64,000 nucleotides of DNA from NCBI GenBank assembly GCA_947561395.2, contig OX387188.1, positions 7,362,150 to 7,426,149 on the forward strand, read 5' to 3'. This document shows positions 17,868-29,893 of the stretch, one piece after another. Below the pieces are notes generated by a model. The model worked only from the letters and a program-made list of their open reading frames with translations. It made no database searches and was not told the DNA's origin. Both the position numbers and the translations under genes were made by a program. This DNA is from Buxus sempervirens (taxonomy: Eukaryota > Streptophyta > Magnoliopsida > Buxales > Buxaceae). Within the stretch, counting starts at the first letter, position 1; every line of letters begins with the position of its first letter.

Positions 17868-20800
17868 ATGGTTGGTAGAGGGCGACGTGCGCGAGTTGAT
17901 GTTCATGATGAGAGAGTTGAGGCTGGAGAGCAGCAGTATGATGCTCCACCACCACCAGGAGGTGACATTTGGGCCATGGTGGGCACATTGGTAGATCTCT
18001 TGCCGAAGAGAGGGAGGAGAGAATGAGCCAGAATGGGAATGGCAACGGAGGTAATGGGCACAAAGATGCACCTAGACACGCCAGTGAGATTCAAATGGCG
18101 CGGGACTTGGAGCAGTTCCGTAAGATGGATCCACCTATTTTCAGTGGACGACCAAACCCAATGGAGGCAAAGAGGTAGCTTATGCGGGTCGAGTGGATTT
18201 TTGATGCCATGGACTGCCCAAAGGATAGGAGAGTCAAATTGGCAGCTTTTTTGTTTGAGGGGGAGGCAGCTCACTGGTGGAGAGCTGTAAAGAGGCAGGA
18301 CCCCCATGCCACTTATATGTCATGGGGTAGATTCACAAAGGTGTTTTATGGGTAGTAATTTTCTGATGAGGTACGGCTACAGAAGGAGATGGAGTTTATG
18401 GACATCACCCAGGGGAACTAGACAGTGGTGCAGTATGAGTCCAGATTTTTTGCCTTGTCCCGATTTGCACACCACATGGTGCAGGATGAGAGGAGGATGA
18501 CTGCGCATTTCGAGAGGGGTCTGAGGCCGGAGATACGGAGTATGTTGACAGTATTCTTATGTACTGAGTTTAAGGATATTGTGTGTCGAGCCACCGGAGC
18601 AGAAAGAGATATCGAGACTCGAGCCAATATGAGTAGAGCTAGACAGCCGGTGAGGCCGGTAAAGCAGAGAGGCTTCCTTAGTGGGGGCAAGAGACCTAGG
18701 GAGTGGTACAGAGGAGAGTAATCTGGCAAACAGATGTACAAATCAGCTCAGAGGGGTTGTGCCAGTTGTGGTAGGAACCATGTCCCGGGTCCATGTTTTG
18801 CAGCTCTAGCTACTTGTTATAGATGTGGTTAGGCAGGCCACCAGATACATGAGTGTCATTTTCCACCCACTTATCAATCTTTGGCTATGAGACGACCAGA
18901 TGCACTTGCACCTGTAGCTACTCAGAGACCCCCATTCCAACAGCCAGCCCAGAGAGCACCCATGGGACAAAGATCCCAGGGTAGAGGAGTAGCACAGAGG
19001 GGAGCGCAGAGGCAGGCAGTACCTGCTCCACAGTTGCAGCAGACGAGAGTGTATGCAGTAGAGGCACACGAGGAGGAGCACGAGCCCAAGCCAGTGACTG
19101 AGATTGAGGCTGATCCGGAGGCACCTGAGCTGATTGGAGGTATTCTATTTATCTGTGGTAAATTAGCTTGTTGTTTGTTTGATTCTGGTGCCTCGCGTTC
19201 TTTCATTTCGTCTGTTTATGCACGACGGATTAGATTGTAACCAGTTGATATGGATGTTATTTTATTTGTACACACACCATTGGAGGAGTCGACTAGAGTT
19301 AAGTCAATATATAGAGACTTTATGATTAGACTGGGGAGATTAGAGCTGCCAGGAGATTTGATGTGATTTTGGGGATAGACTGGTTGTTTAGACATCATGT
19401 CACTTTGGACTACTACAATGGGATTGTGACAATTAGTGGGCCAGATCAGACCATTCATTGTTTCAGATGTGAAGGGTTGAGATCTTGCATTGGTTTGGTA
19501 GCGTCTATTGTGTCAGAGGAGCCGAGGGATGACTCACTTGTCATCTCTGATGTGCCAATAGTCTGTGATTATGAAGACGTCTTCCCAGATGATCTACTAG
19601 GATTACCACCTGCTCGGGGTGTCGAGTTCAGGATTCAACTATTCAGCTCCTGTTTCAAAGCCACCCTATAGGCTTTCAAAACCAGAATAGGAGGAGTTGA
19701 AGAAGCAGATAAATGAGCTTTTAGAGAAGGGATTTATCAGGCCGAATGTGTCACCATGGGGCGCACCAATTCTTTTTGTATAGAAGAAGGATGGTAGTAT
19801 GCACATGTGTATCGACTATAGGCAACTGAATCACGTTACTGTGAAGAATAAGTATCCGTTGCCTAGAATTGACAAATTTTTTTATCAGTTGGGAGGCGCA
19901 TCTTGGTTTTCCAAGATTGATCTGAGATCGGGTTACCATCAGTTGAGAGTGGTAGAGGAGGATATAGAGAAGACGGCTTTCCGTACTCGTTATGGGCATT
20001 ATGAGTTCTTGGTTATGCCTTTTGGGCTGACCAATGCCCCAGCTGTCTTCATGGATCTCATGAACAAAGTTTTCCATGCCTATTTGGATAGTTTCGTTGT
20101 AGTATTTATCGATGACATTTTGGTCTACTCTAAGACCCGAGAGGAGCATGTTTGGCATTTGAAGGTGGTGTTACAGATTCTGAGGGAGCATAAACTGTTT
20201 GGGAAGTTCAGCAAATGTCAGTTTTGGTTAAGGCAAATATCATTTTTGGGTCATATCATTTCATGATAGGGTATATCAGTGGACCCTGAGAAGGTTAAGG
20301 CAGTAGCAGAATGGCTTAGACCCACTACAGTTCAAAGGTCAGGAGTTTTCTTGGTACGGTAGGGTACTACAGACGTTTCATAGAGGGTTTCTCTCGTATA
20401 GCAGCACCCATGTCTAACCTAACCAAGAAGGCAATGAAATATTAGTGGGATGATAAATGTGAGTAGAGTTTCCAGTAGTTGAAGAAGAGGTTGACTACAG
20501 CCTCGGTTTTGATAGTGTCATCCATGGATGAGGCATTTGCAGTGTATTGTAATGCTTCTAGGATTGGTTTGGGATGTGTGTTAATGCAGCAGGGCAGAGT
20601 TGTTGCGTACGCCTCTAGACTTCTGAGACCCCACGAGAAGAACTACCCTACTAATGATTTGGAGTTAGCAGCCATAGTGTTTGCCCTTAAGCTATGGAGG
20701 CATTACCTATATGGGGTAGAGTTCGAGATCTTCTATGATCATAAGAGCCTGAGATACCTCTTTTCTCAGAGATATCTTAACATGAGGCAGCGTAGGTGGA

Positions 20801-22490
20801 AGGATCTACTTAAAGACTTCAGATTCACATTACAGTACCATCCGGGTAAGGCGAATGTGGTAGCAGATGCCCTAAGTCAAAAGAGTATAGTGGAGGATTA
20901 GGTAGCCACTCCAGCAGCATTCATGATGAGTGAGTGCAAATTGGTGGATTCAGTCAGAGATTGGCAGGGAGAGTTCAGTCTGTCACAGGATGGAGTGATC
21001 AGAGTTGCCCGCATACAGATAGAGCCGGATTTGGTTCAGAGGATTCAGGAGAGACAGATAACTGATCCATAGCTGATTCAGACTAGAGAGTTGATGAGTA
21101 GAGGATTTGAGGCTACTACAGATTTTTCATAGAGAGATGGGCTATTGAGATTTCAAGGCCGTATATGTATCCCAGATGATGAGGAGATAAAGGGGAAGAT
21201 TTTGACAAATGGACATAGATCTAAGTATGCAGTGCACCCAGGGAGTACAAAGATGTACAAGAACCTTAAGGCTATATATTGGTGGTCAGGGATGAAGAGG
21301 GAGATTGCTGAATTTGTAGCTAACTGTTTGACATGTCAGCAAGTTAAGGCTAAACATCGTGAGCCACCTGGGCTACTTCAGTCACTTCCCATTCCAGAGT
21401 GGAAGTGGGAACATATCACCATGGATTTTGTTTCCGGGTTGCCTATGACAGCGAAGAAGGAGGATGCCATATGGGTTATAGTGGACAGATTGATGAAGTT
21501 AGCGCATTTCTTACCCATCAGCACCACATAGCAGTTGAAATCATTGGCTGAATTGTATGTTAAGGAGACTGTGAAATTACATGGAGTGCCAGTCTCTATA
21601 GTATCAGATAGAGATGCACGATTTACATCTCACTTTTGGACAGTATTTCAGGAAGCCATGGGTACGAAGCTAAATTTCAACACCAGTTATCATCCTCAGA
21701 CAGATGGTCAGTCTAAGTGTACCATACAGACATTGAAGGACATGCTTAGGTGTTGTGTCATGGATTGGGGTGGCAATTGGAGTCAGCACTTGCCATTGGT
21801 GGAGTTTGCTTATAATAACAGTTATCAGGTAAGCATTTAGATGGCACCTTTCAAAGCATTATATGGCAGAGCTTGTAGATCCCCAATGTGCTGGGTGGAA
21901 GTTGGAGAAAAGCAATATACTGGGCCTAAGATTGTACAAGACAGTGTGGAAAAGGTAAATCTAATCCAGCAGAGATTGCGTACAGCCCAGAGTCGCCAAA
22001 AGAGTTATGCAGATACCAGGAGGCGAGATTTGGAGTTTGAGGTTGGCGATTATGTATTCTTGAAGGTATTTCCATCTCGAGGAATTAAGCAATTTGGCAA
22101 GAAGGGCAAGTTGGCCCCAAGATTCATAGTTCCCTTTGAGATAGTTGGCACAGTAGGACCAGTGGCATACAGATTGGCATTACCTGCACAGCTGGAGGGA
22201 GTTCATGACGTATTCCATGTATCGATGTTGAGGAAGTACATGCATGATCCCACTCACATCATCCAGCATGAGTCATTAGTAGTGTGAAAGGACTTGTCAT
22301 ACGAGGAGCAACCAGTTAAGATCTTAGAAAGGCGAGAGCAAGTCCGTACGAAAGTAATCCCATTAGTGAAGGTGTTATGGTAGAGTCACACAGTAGAGGA
22401 GGCCACATAGGAATTGGAGTAGGAGATGTAGAAGAAGTATCCTCACTTATTTCCAGAATTGCAAGGTAAATTTCGAGGACGAAAATTTTC
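17868..22490 (+). pseudogene. Gag-Pol polyprotein relic of Tekay-type chromovirus W
   Basis: Start ATG 17868 (MVGRGRRARVDVHDERV). Domains in order: Gag core (MDPPIFSGRPNPMEAKR at 18125, AAHWWRAVKRQDP at 18268); CCHC knuckle CYRCG-x-AGHQIHEC at 18815-18856 with a stop inside; aspartic protease with LFDSGASRSFIS near 19177; reverse transcriptase from about 19690 ([39 protein letters not shown] near 20105); RNase H at 20480-20901; integrase zinc finger H...H...CLTCQ and core TMDFVSGLP, SDRDARFTS (21145-21840); GPF/Y-like end (22100-22287); chromodomain block LSYEEQPVKILERRE at about 22290-22440. RNase H reads YCNAS where the family has YCDAS, and the integrase third catalytic position reads QSKC where the family has QSE. 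By eye there are about two dozen in-frame stops, mostly TAG, and at least three frameshifts (about 19340, 19640, 20340). It cannot encode a working protein. Confidence 0.93.
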
Positions 22491-22494
22491 TTTT

Positions 22495-22506
22495 AGGAAG
22501 GGAGGA
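22495..22506 (+). other. Polypurine tract of W
   Basis: AGGAAGGGAGGA immediately precedes the 3' LTR start TGTAAGACCCCG, as expected for the plus-strand primer. Confidence 0.8.
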
Positions 22507-22993
22507 TGTAAGACCCCGAAAATTTCCTAATTATAAAATTAAATAGTAATTAATATTTATTTGAGGATTTTATTGGTAGATTAATTTATAATCCTAGGTG
22601 ATCGCATTGATAGTGGAGATCAGGAGTTTGGAGCAGATTTGACCGATGGATTGTGATATATTGAGGTAAATTTAAAATATTGATGCAGCTGTGTTTTGAT
22701 TGGGTAGATGTGTGATAGATTATAATGTTGCAATGCACAGGATCAGGGATATTATAATAGGGTTTTATACTCTAGAAGATAGGTTTTGTATTCTTTCTCG
22801 TATACTGTTGGTATTCTGCGGCTGAAGGAGAAAAACAATTGCAGAGAATGAAACTGAAGAAAAAGAGAAGAAGAAGGAGGAGGAGGGAGAGAGATCGTTG
22901 TTCTTGAGTTTCTCTTCATCCCAAGACTATTATGTGTGTATGAAGAGAGTGGACGTTGCTATTCAGAGGAAGAAGAAGAACTCGCATGATACA

Positions 22994-25900
22994 TGTGACA
23001 TACACCAATTCAATTCTAGTATCTTATGGCCTAAACCACAAAAATACTAGAATTGGTATGTTGGGCAACAAGTAAATCCGGGTCTTAATTAAAATTTAAG
23101 ACAATAAATCCGAATTCACTCATTTATGAACACTACCAATCATCTAATACCAACAGATAATACATGTTCATTAAATATATCAGAGTGCAGTAAATCAAAT
23201 GATGATAAAGCGGAAGACTTAATAGAATATCTAACTCGAAATCATAATCTCAGAATGTAAAATCACTGAAATGAAATATAGATAAATATAATAAATGAGG
23301 ATAACTGTTATACCTCTAAATCTGGATCTACCTGAAACCAACTGCTAACACTTTGGAATCTGCACAGTCTATATATATAATAAACTAAATGAGATTGGAG
23401 ATCCCAGTAAGCCATCATATGATAAATTAAATACACATGTAGATATATCTCAAATCATAATACATCACAAGTAATCAAGTGCAAGTGAGACAACCTCGTA
23501 TCCCACTAAATAATATGAATTCACAATAAGGTTCAGAAGAATTACAATAATCATCAACTGGAATTTATAAATCAATTTATAACTTAGAACCAGACCAATT
23601 CGATTAATCCGATAAACCATATCATATTATTCACAAGACTAATTAAAGTAATGTCCAGCCGGAACTATAGACATCGGCCAGGACTACAACTATAGTATTC
23701 AAACTGGGATGCACAGTCCTTGGATCACAAGATCACCACACACACACATTTCAGGTAAATCCCCTTTTACCGGGAAGTACCAATCACATCGCTCACACTG
23801 CCAGGAGGAATCAAACGTCTCGACTGGCTCTGTCAGGAGGAATCACATCTCGACTGACTCACATCACAAAATAAATAAAAACCTGCCGGGAGGAATCCTC
23901 AACTCAACCAGCTTCGTCGCTCCAATCAGTACGACTCCCTCTACTCCCATAATGATGAGCCCTCACACACTCAAGTTTTAATTATCTTTTTAACATCAAC
24001 ACAATAATTCCATATTCAAAACATAATAAGCATCTCATTGAGATCAAATAGTGAAATTCATTTTTCTACCTTACATACCGGTAAAGTGCTAACTCGCTAT
24101 TGATAAGTTAAACTTATCGCAGGGTAAAACAAATTTAATTAGGGTGCAATATACACAAATCAAAACCATGAATACTCATGTGTGTGTCATCTTATTCCAA
24201 TATGCATATTGTTCTCAAAATAATAATATTATAATATAAATGCAATTTAGAAATCATGCTAGTGGAATTCACATGAAATATTTAATAACAAGGATAAACA
24301 GCATTGTTTGAAACTTACTATACATATATGCTAAATCTTAAGATTATCTGATGCAAATAAATAAATCATGCTATCACACAACCATTCACTTACCAACCCC
24401 CACTTTTAATTAAATTGACGAAAATTCTCTTTCATATAATATGCTAAATCTCACCTAAGTTACACATTCATTCTTTAATTTTTATTAAATTAACCTTATC
24501 CTATTTTAAACTAATTTTTAAATCTTAAAATTCACTTTTAAACACTTTTCTTTAAATTTTGATTTTTCTTTCAAAAGGTACTAAAATGTAATTATATATT
24601 CCTGTTTGCACCTATTTGTTGAATTTAACTAAAATCTGAACTAACAATTAATTCTTTAAGTTCTGCACACTAATTTAACAATAACTCTCCCATTTATAAC
24701 TGTTTACAGATTACTATATCAATTTTGTACTGAAACTTAAACACTTTTCAAATTCGACGACAGCCACTGTTGCTTCATTTTTTTCTTTTTTCTGTGATCG
24801 AATGTGCTATTTTGAGGATTTTTGTAGGTCAACCCAGGAAGCCTCTGAACCTAAAATCAGTTCCTACATGTTCTATACCTGTCAAATAATTTTGGAGCTA
24901 TTGATCTGAGATTTACAACACTTATACATAAATTTGAGGGCATCTAAATATCTCCCAAAACCATCTACAACTGCACTGTTATTCATTTTCTGTGATTAAA
25001 TGGCTGACTTTGAGGATTTTTCTACATCAATCCAGGAACCCTATTAACCTGAAATCAGTTCCTACGTATTCTACACATGGTAAAGTAATTTTGGAGATAT
25101 TAATCTGAGATTTATAATACTTATGCATAAATTTGAAGACATTTAAATATGTCCCAAAACCATCTGCAACTGTCATGTAAAACCAGAAACAGAGCATATG
25201 TATATGATTCCAAAACTTTAACAAAGTCTCTAATAAATCAACTAAAACCCAATTAGACATTCAGCAACCGAATTAGCTACTCCAAAACAAATTAACGTAA
25301 CATGATAACTTACCATTTCCAATTTCAACGAGTAAAACAAATTGAATTTAAAGATGTTTAAAGCTTAGGAAAACTATCAAGAATTCTTGCTAAAAGCTTT
25401 TACAATATGATAACTATCTAATCCATATAAGTACTGTTCTAAAGCAAAGTATAATGATGACTTACTGGTTTCTGTGTGCAGATTACGGCACCTCAAAACT
25501 TCGACCTTCTCTTTGGTTAAGCAACTCACAAAACACAGTCCTCATGGACTCAAAACACTCTTTACGAAAACGCAAATTAGCTCCTACACTGCTGTAGAAA
25601 CTCTCCTCCAAACCATCAGCAAACTAAGGGAAAAACACGGAAGAGGAAACTAAGAGAAGAGGAAGATGGTAGGTTTCTGTCGACTGTTCCAGAACCTTGC
25701 AGTAAGCTGAAAGCATGTTTAATAGTCGGTTAAACAAGTGTCTTAACCAAGAAACACTGTTGTTTCAGCCAATCACTTTACTGCTTAGACTAAGGGACCT
25801 CTATGGTACATGGATCAAATACAGCTGAGTCAAACTTCAGCTTAAATACAAGAGATCTGCAAGACAAATAGGAGTTCTAGAATCCATCGAGTTGAAGATA

Positions 25901-26490
25901 GATGGGTTAAATGATTTCATACATTGTCTTTGTTGAAAACTCTTACATAAGCATTAGAGAATCAATTTGTAAAATGAGAGAAAGAGAGAGAAAAGGCGTA
26001 AAGCATGCTAAGTAATAGAAGTATACTATGGTCCTACTTGCTTAACACCCTTCACACATACTCCACCAATCATTAAGAAGACCCCTAATTTGTACATGCA
26101 TAAATATAACACCAATAATCAAAGTTTTTATACCAACAATTTACATATTAATAGAATAAAATAATTTAATAATTTTCCTCCAACAAAATACCAAGTTAGT
26201 CCTCCATTTAGAAACCACATTTAAAATTGCACAAATTAAGGAATAAAAGCCTTGAATTTAAATTAACTCTAGTGTATCCTCAAATAGATGTAAAATAGTT
26301 AATAGAAAATCATCACAAGCATAATATAAATAATCTCGGATCTAAAACATGTGAGATAAATTTCAAATAGGCCAATTAACCTAATTAATAAATATAATTA
26401 ATTACAATTAATTCAATAAATCCCAAAATAATTAATAGAAAACATTTTAATTAGTCCAAGTACCAAATTAGAAAATTTTGGGATGTTACA
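22994..26490 (-). mobile_element. Solo LTR S, 3497 bp, TSD ATACA, inside W 3' LTR
   Basis: Plus-strand ends are TGTGACATACACC... and ...TTTTGGGATGTTACA, flanked by ATACA at 22989-22993 and 26491-26495. In minus sense it begins TGTAACATCCCAAAATTTTC, the same type of start as Z1 and C, so it is probably a chromovirus-type LTR. It holds short repeats at 23760-23910 (GGAGGAATC after CCAG or CCGG) and a ~190-bp tandem duplication (24797-25185). No internal coding sequence is present, so it is solo. Confidence 0.88.
24797..25185. repeat. Tandem duplication of ~190 bp in S
   Basis: The segment from GTGATCGAATG (24797) to ACCATCTACAACTGCACTG is repeated from GTGATTAAATG (24991) to ACCATCTGCAACTGTCATG. 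Shared words include TTTGAGGATTTTT, AAATCAGTTCCTAC, TCTGAGATTTA and ATCTAAATAT or near variants. The copies are clearly diverged, so the duplication is old or was already present in the family. Confidence 0.8.
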
Positions 26491-29462
26491 ATACAGGTAG
26501 GTAGCACACCTGATTTGTTGTATGATTGTTGTTTTCCTGTTGTTTGATCACAAATGCATGATTATTCGTTGTATACATATATATTTTGTTAGATTATAGT
26601 TGAATATGTATGTAGAATTCACTCAGAATAAAGAAAAACTCGGTTTGCCGCAAATAGTCGGAAGCCTAGCACGATCGCCTAGGTGATCGTGAGTGTCGGT
26701 TTGTTAAAATTAACGCATTGTTAAGCCGAGGTGATGGGGTAAGTGATTGAAATTTCAGGGGCACCTAGTGAGACCGCCTAGGCGATCCCTGAGCGCCCAT
26801 TGACCAGAAATTTTTGTAAAAATTTAACTGCCGCCCAGCTAGGTCTCCTAGGCGACTAAGCTGAGCGACATCAACAGAAAAATGTAATTTTTCAGAATTT
26901 GATTTCTAATTCAAAATAAAATGGTTTTAAATGGATTTTATCAACTAAATTAGATGAATTGAGATGGATTTATTTGAAAATTTATTTTAGGTTTATAGTT
27001 GGCTAATTTGAAAATAATTTGAGATTTTAACTTTAAAACCTAATTGACTGAGATATTCAATAAGGAAAATTTATTTTACACATCATGATTCAAACTTCCA
27101 CAGATAGGAACTTTATATCAGAAATTCAACCCAGTTATACCAAATTTTGATAAAATTTATATATATCAAACTTTATATGCCACTACGCACTATTACTTAC
27201 ATACGAATGAGTCCTTAGGGATGTTGGTGTCTAGTGGATATAGCTTAATATGGATCCATAGAATAAGCTAGATAGCTAAAGGGTATTTCTTTTGGGTTGA
27301 TGTACTCCCACTTGTGAGCGTGCTTCCTTTGATAGTTAGTTTGTTCTGGAAGGTCCCATATTTGTAGGGTCATTTTGAGCCTCGCTGGTGATTTTTGTAC
27401 ATGCGGATCAATGGCCATCTCCATGTATTAATTCAGGGGCTGCATGCTGGTGGTTCATGCCAACTTTATGAATATGTGCGCAATAAGTCGATGACTACGG
27501 CTCTTATCATCAGAATAATATTCGGGTTTGAGTGTCATAGTAGCTTCGCCCATAAAACGCATGATGGCATAGCATTGAAGAGTGTCTTCTCAAAAACTTA
27601 TCTTTCTTTGTGAATCCTACAATGATACTAGTATTGTTATACACCTGTTATTGTTAGTTTGACACATGTGAGTTCATGCATGCTATATTTCCTGGTTGGA
27701 TGTGGTTACTTTGTTCATCACAGTTATAACGGAATTGATTGGACTTTAGCTAATTTGGGTTGATGCTGAATTATTCTGGATTTCATTTCTTATCCTCATT
27801 ATATCTGATACATGACCCTTGGAAATGATTTATTGCTGGTTTGTTCTTCTCGTATGTATGATCTGATTAAACAATACCTGCTTATTCATTTATTATCGAG
27901 CATGAAATAATTATTTTAATATATATATGTAAATTGTTTAGCATGCATCGTGTTACCTACTGAGATATTTGTATCTCATATCTTTTTGTTTTGTTTTGAT
28001 TTACAGCTGATACGCGAGAGGGGGATCAGAGCGGTGTTACTCAGGGAGAGTTTGCTGATTTCTTACCGGAGGACTACTACTACCCTGATTGAGTCGAGGT
28101 TGTTATTGGTAAAATGATGCATTGACTATTTGATGGTTTATCTTTATTTATTTGGACATGATGTACTCAGAGAGAGAGAGAGTGAGAGTTTTTTTTTAGA
28201 ACCCTTTGATTATACCAGATGTGATCAGTTGATTTGATGGTCATTTATTCTTTATAATATTTATGGAGATGATAGGCATTACACTTCCGCACATGATATT
28301 AGTCCGCACTATGATGAACACCTTTGAATTATTTGATTTTAGTCTAGTTTAATTTGTTGATGTTATATATATATATATGGGCTCAATAGCACTTGGATTC
28401 GGGTTTAGATGCCAATTTTGCATTGACCCGGGTTCGGGGCGTTACAGCATCCTTTTATACCACTAAATCCTCAGGGTGTACCTAAGGCATACTACAGGGG
28501 TATCTTAGTGTTAAGTGAGGGTACCTTAGTGTTATTTGAGGGGTACTGTAACAACCCGGTTAAAAGAAAACAATAATAAATATAATATTGACCTTAGTCA
28601 ACTTTTTATTGGTCACGGGTCATTCTATTTGGGGCTTTTAATTGGCGCTAGTGTAGTACCTTCCCTAGTGGCACATACACATTAGAGTTTCTCTTGCTTT
28701 AAAAGTGATAAATCCAAAAGAGAGAAACCCAAAAAGCCTAAACTGTACCCTCAAAATCTTTTGACCTTTTTGCTTTCTTCTACTCTTTCCCAAGAACCAC
28801 ACAAGACCCTAGGTAAGCCCTTGTCCTTTTCCCAAGTTCTCTTTATTTCCTTCAAATTTTCTTATTTATTTATTTATTTATTTCTCCAATGTTGATTATA
28901 GGAGGAATAGAAGAAGAAAAGAAGGAGGAATAGGAGAAACCCTAAGAGATTTGGGGGTTCATTAGGGTAAGGGATTTATTTTATTTTATATGAATAACCA
29001 TGTAAGATTTTAGATAATAAAAAAAAAAAGAAAGAAACTATTTGGGTTTGAAGAAATTTAAGATTTTATACATGATGGTTCATCGTTTTTAGGGTTAATC
29101 ACATTGGGTGATTTTATTTTGTTATTTAATCATTCAATTTTGGTCGACTTTGTATCTTGAATGTATTACTTTCAACAACTGAAATTTTGAGTTAGTACAG
29201 ATTTGGTTATAAGATCATGTTTATATGTAATGAGTTGTAGACAAAATTCATCTGGATATTCATTAGAGACTTGGTTCGCTCTAATATAGTATATGCCATG
29301 GCTGATTCATCTTATTTCATGGCCCAAGGCCTTTGTGAGATCATGGTAATCATCACCATGGGTTCTCTTTTGTCATCACATAATCCATTGATAATCACAT
29401 GGAGGATAGAGAATCACCAGATAACTTACTTTTCACATGGACTCATTATTACTTATATTTTT

Positions 29463-29893
29463 GGGAAAATTAATTTTTAGTGGTGCTTTATCAAAATATT
29501 TAAGATGTAGTCAACAAAGTTTTGAGTTTAAACTTTTACTACACCTTTATCAAAATAATTAATTTTTAGTGCCATTTCACTATTACAAATCAACTATTCT
29601 AAGAATGCCCTTACATCACTCATCCAAATGGCTTGTACAAGTCACTCATTCAAGGTACAAGTCATTTTATTGACTTGTACAAGTTTAAAATGGCTTGTAC
29701 AAGTCAATTTATTGCTTGTACAAGTTTCGGAAGTAAGTTGTATAAAGGTAATTTTCGAAGAATTTGCTCGTATGAGTGAAATGGTACTAAAAATTAATTA
29801 TTTTGATAAAGGTGTAGTAAATGTTAAAACTCAAAACTTTGCTGACTAAATCTTAAATATTTTAAAACAACACCACTAAAAATTAATTTTCCC
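29463..29893. mobile_element. 431-bp MITE with 119-bp terminal inverted repeats
   Basis: Left arm 29463-29581 begins GGGAAAATTAATTTTTAGTG. Right arm 29775-29893 ends with its complement CACTAAAAATTAATTTTCCC. The arms match along their full length with scattered differences. The 193-bp loop contains four CTTGTACAAG palindromes. There is no open reading frame. The flanks are T-rich (ATATTTTT left, TTTTTTTTT right), so the TSD is ambiguous. Size and long arms fit a foldback or Mutator-like non-autonomous element; the superfamily is not settled. Confidence 0.85.

Larger units (their letters stand above)
17189..28446 (+). mobile_element. Element W: Tekay/Del-type Ty3/gypsy chromovirus, decayed
   Basis: A near-complete but inactive element: partial 5' LTR (17189-17742), primer-binding site (17747-17758), gag-pol frame (17868 to about 22490), polypurine tract (22495-22506) and 3' LTR (22507-28446, with S inside). 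The domain order protease-RT-RNaseH-integrase-chromodomain defines Ty3/gypsy chromoviruses. The primer-binding site complementary to initiator tRNA-Met and the end motifs TGTAAGACCCCG...CGGGGCGTTACA fit Tekay/Del. Over the first ~100 aligned bases the two LTRs differ by about seven substitutions plus an indel, so the insertion is not recent. The 5' LTR is cut by E1. Confidence 0.88.
22507..28446 (+). repeat. 3' LTR of W, interrupted by S
   Basis: The LTR runs from TGTAAGACCCCGAAAATTTC to GGTTCGGGGCGTTACA. Removing S (22994-26490) and one TSD copy leaves about 2.4 kb. The terminal inverted motif CGGGGCGTTACA recurs in Z0 and, as its complement, in C. The stretch 27200-27610 holds a degenerate variable region, at a place where the related LTRs also carry short repeats. 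Confidence 0.85.

Noticed and set aside
17960..18307. Minus-strand frames up to 134 codons in the W gag region
   Set aside because: They are antisense shadows of the chromovirus Gag, whose plus-strand blocks are recognisable.
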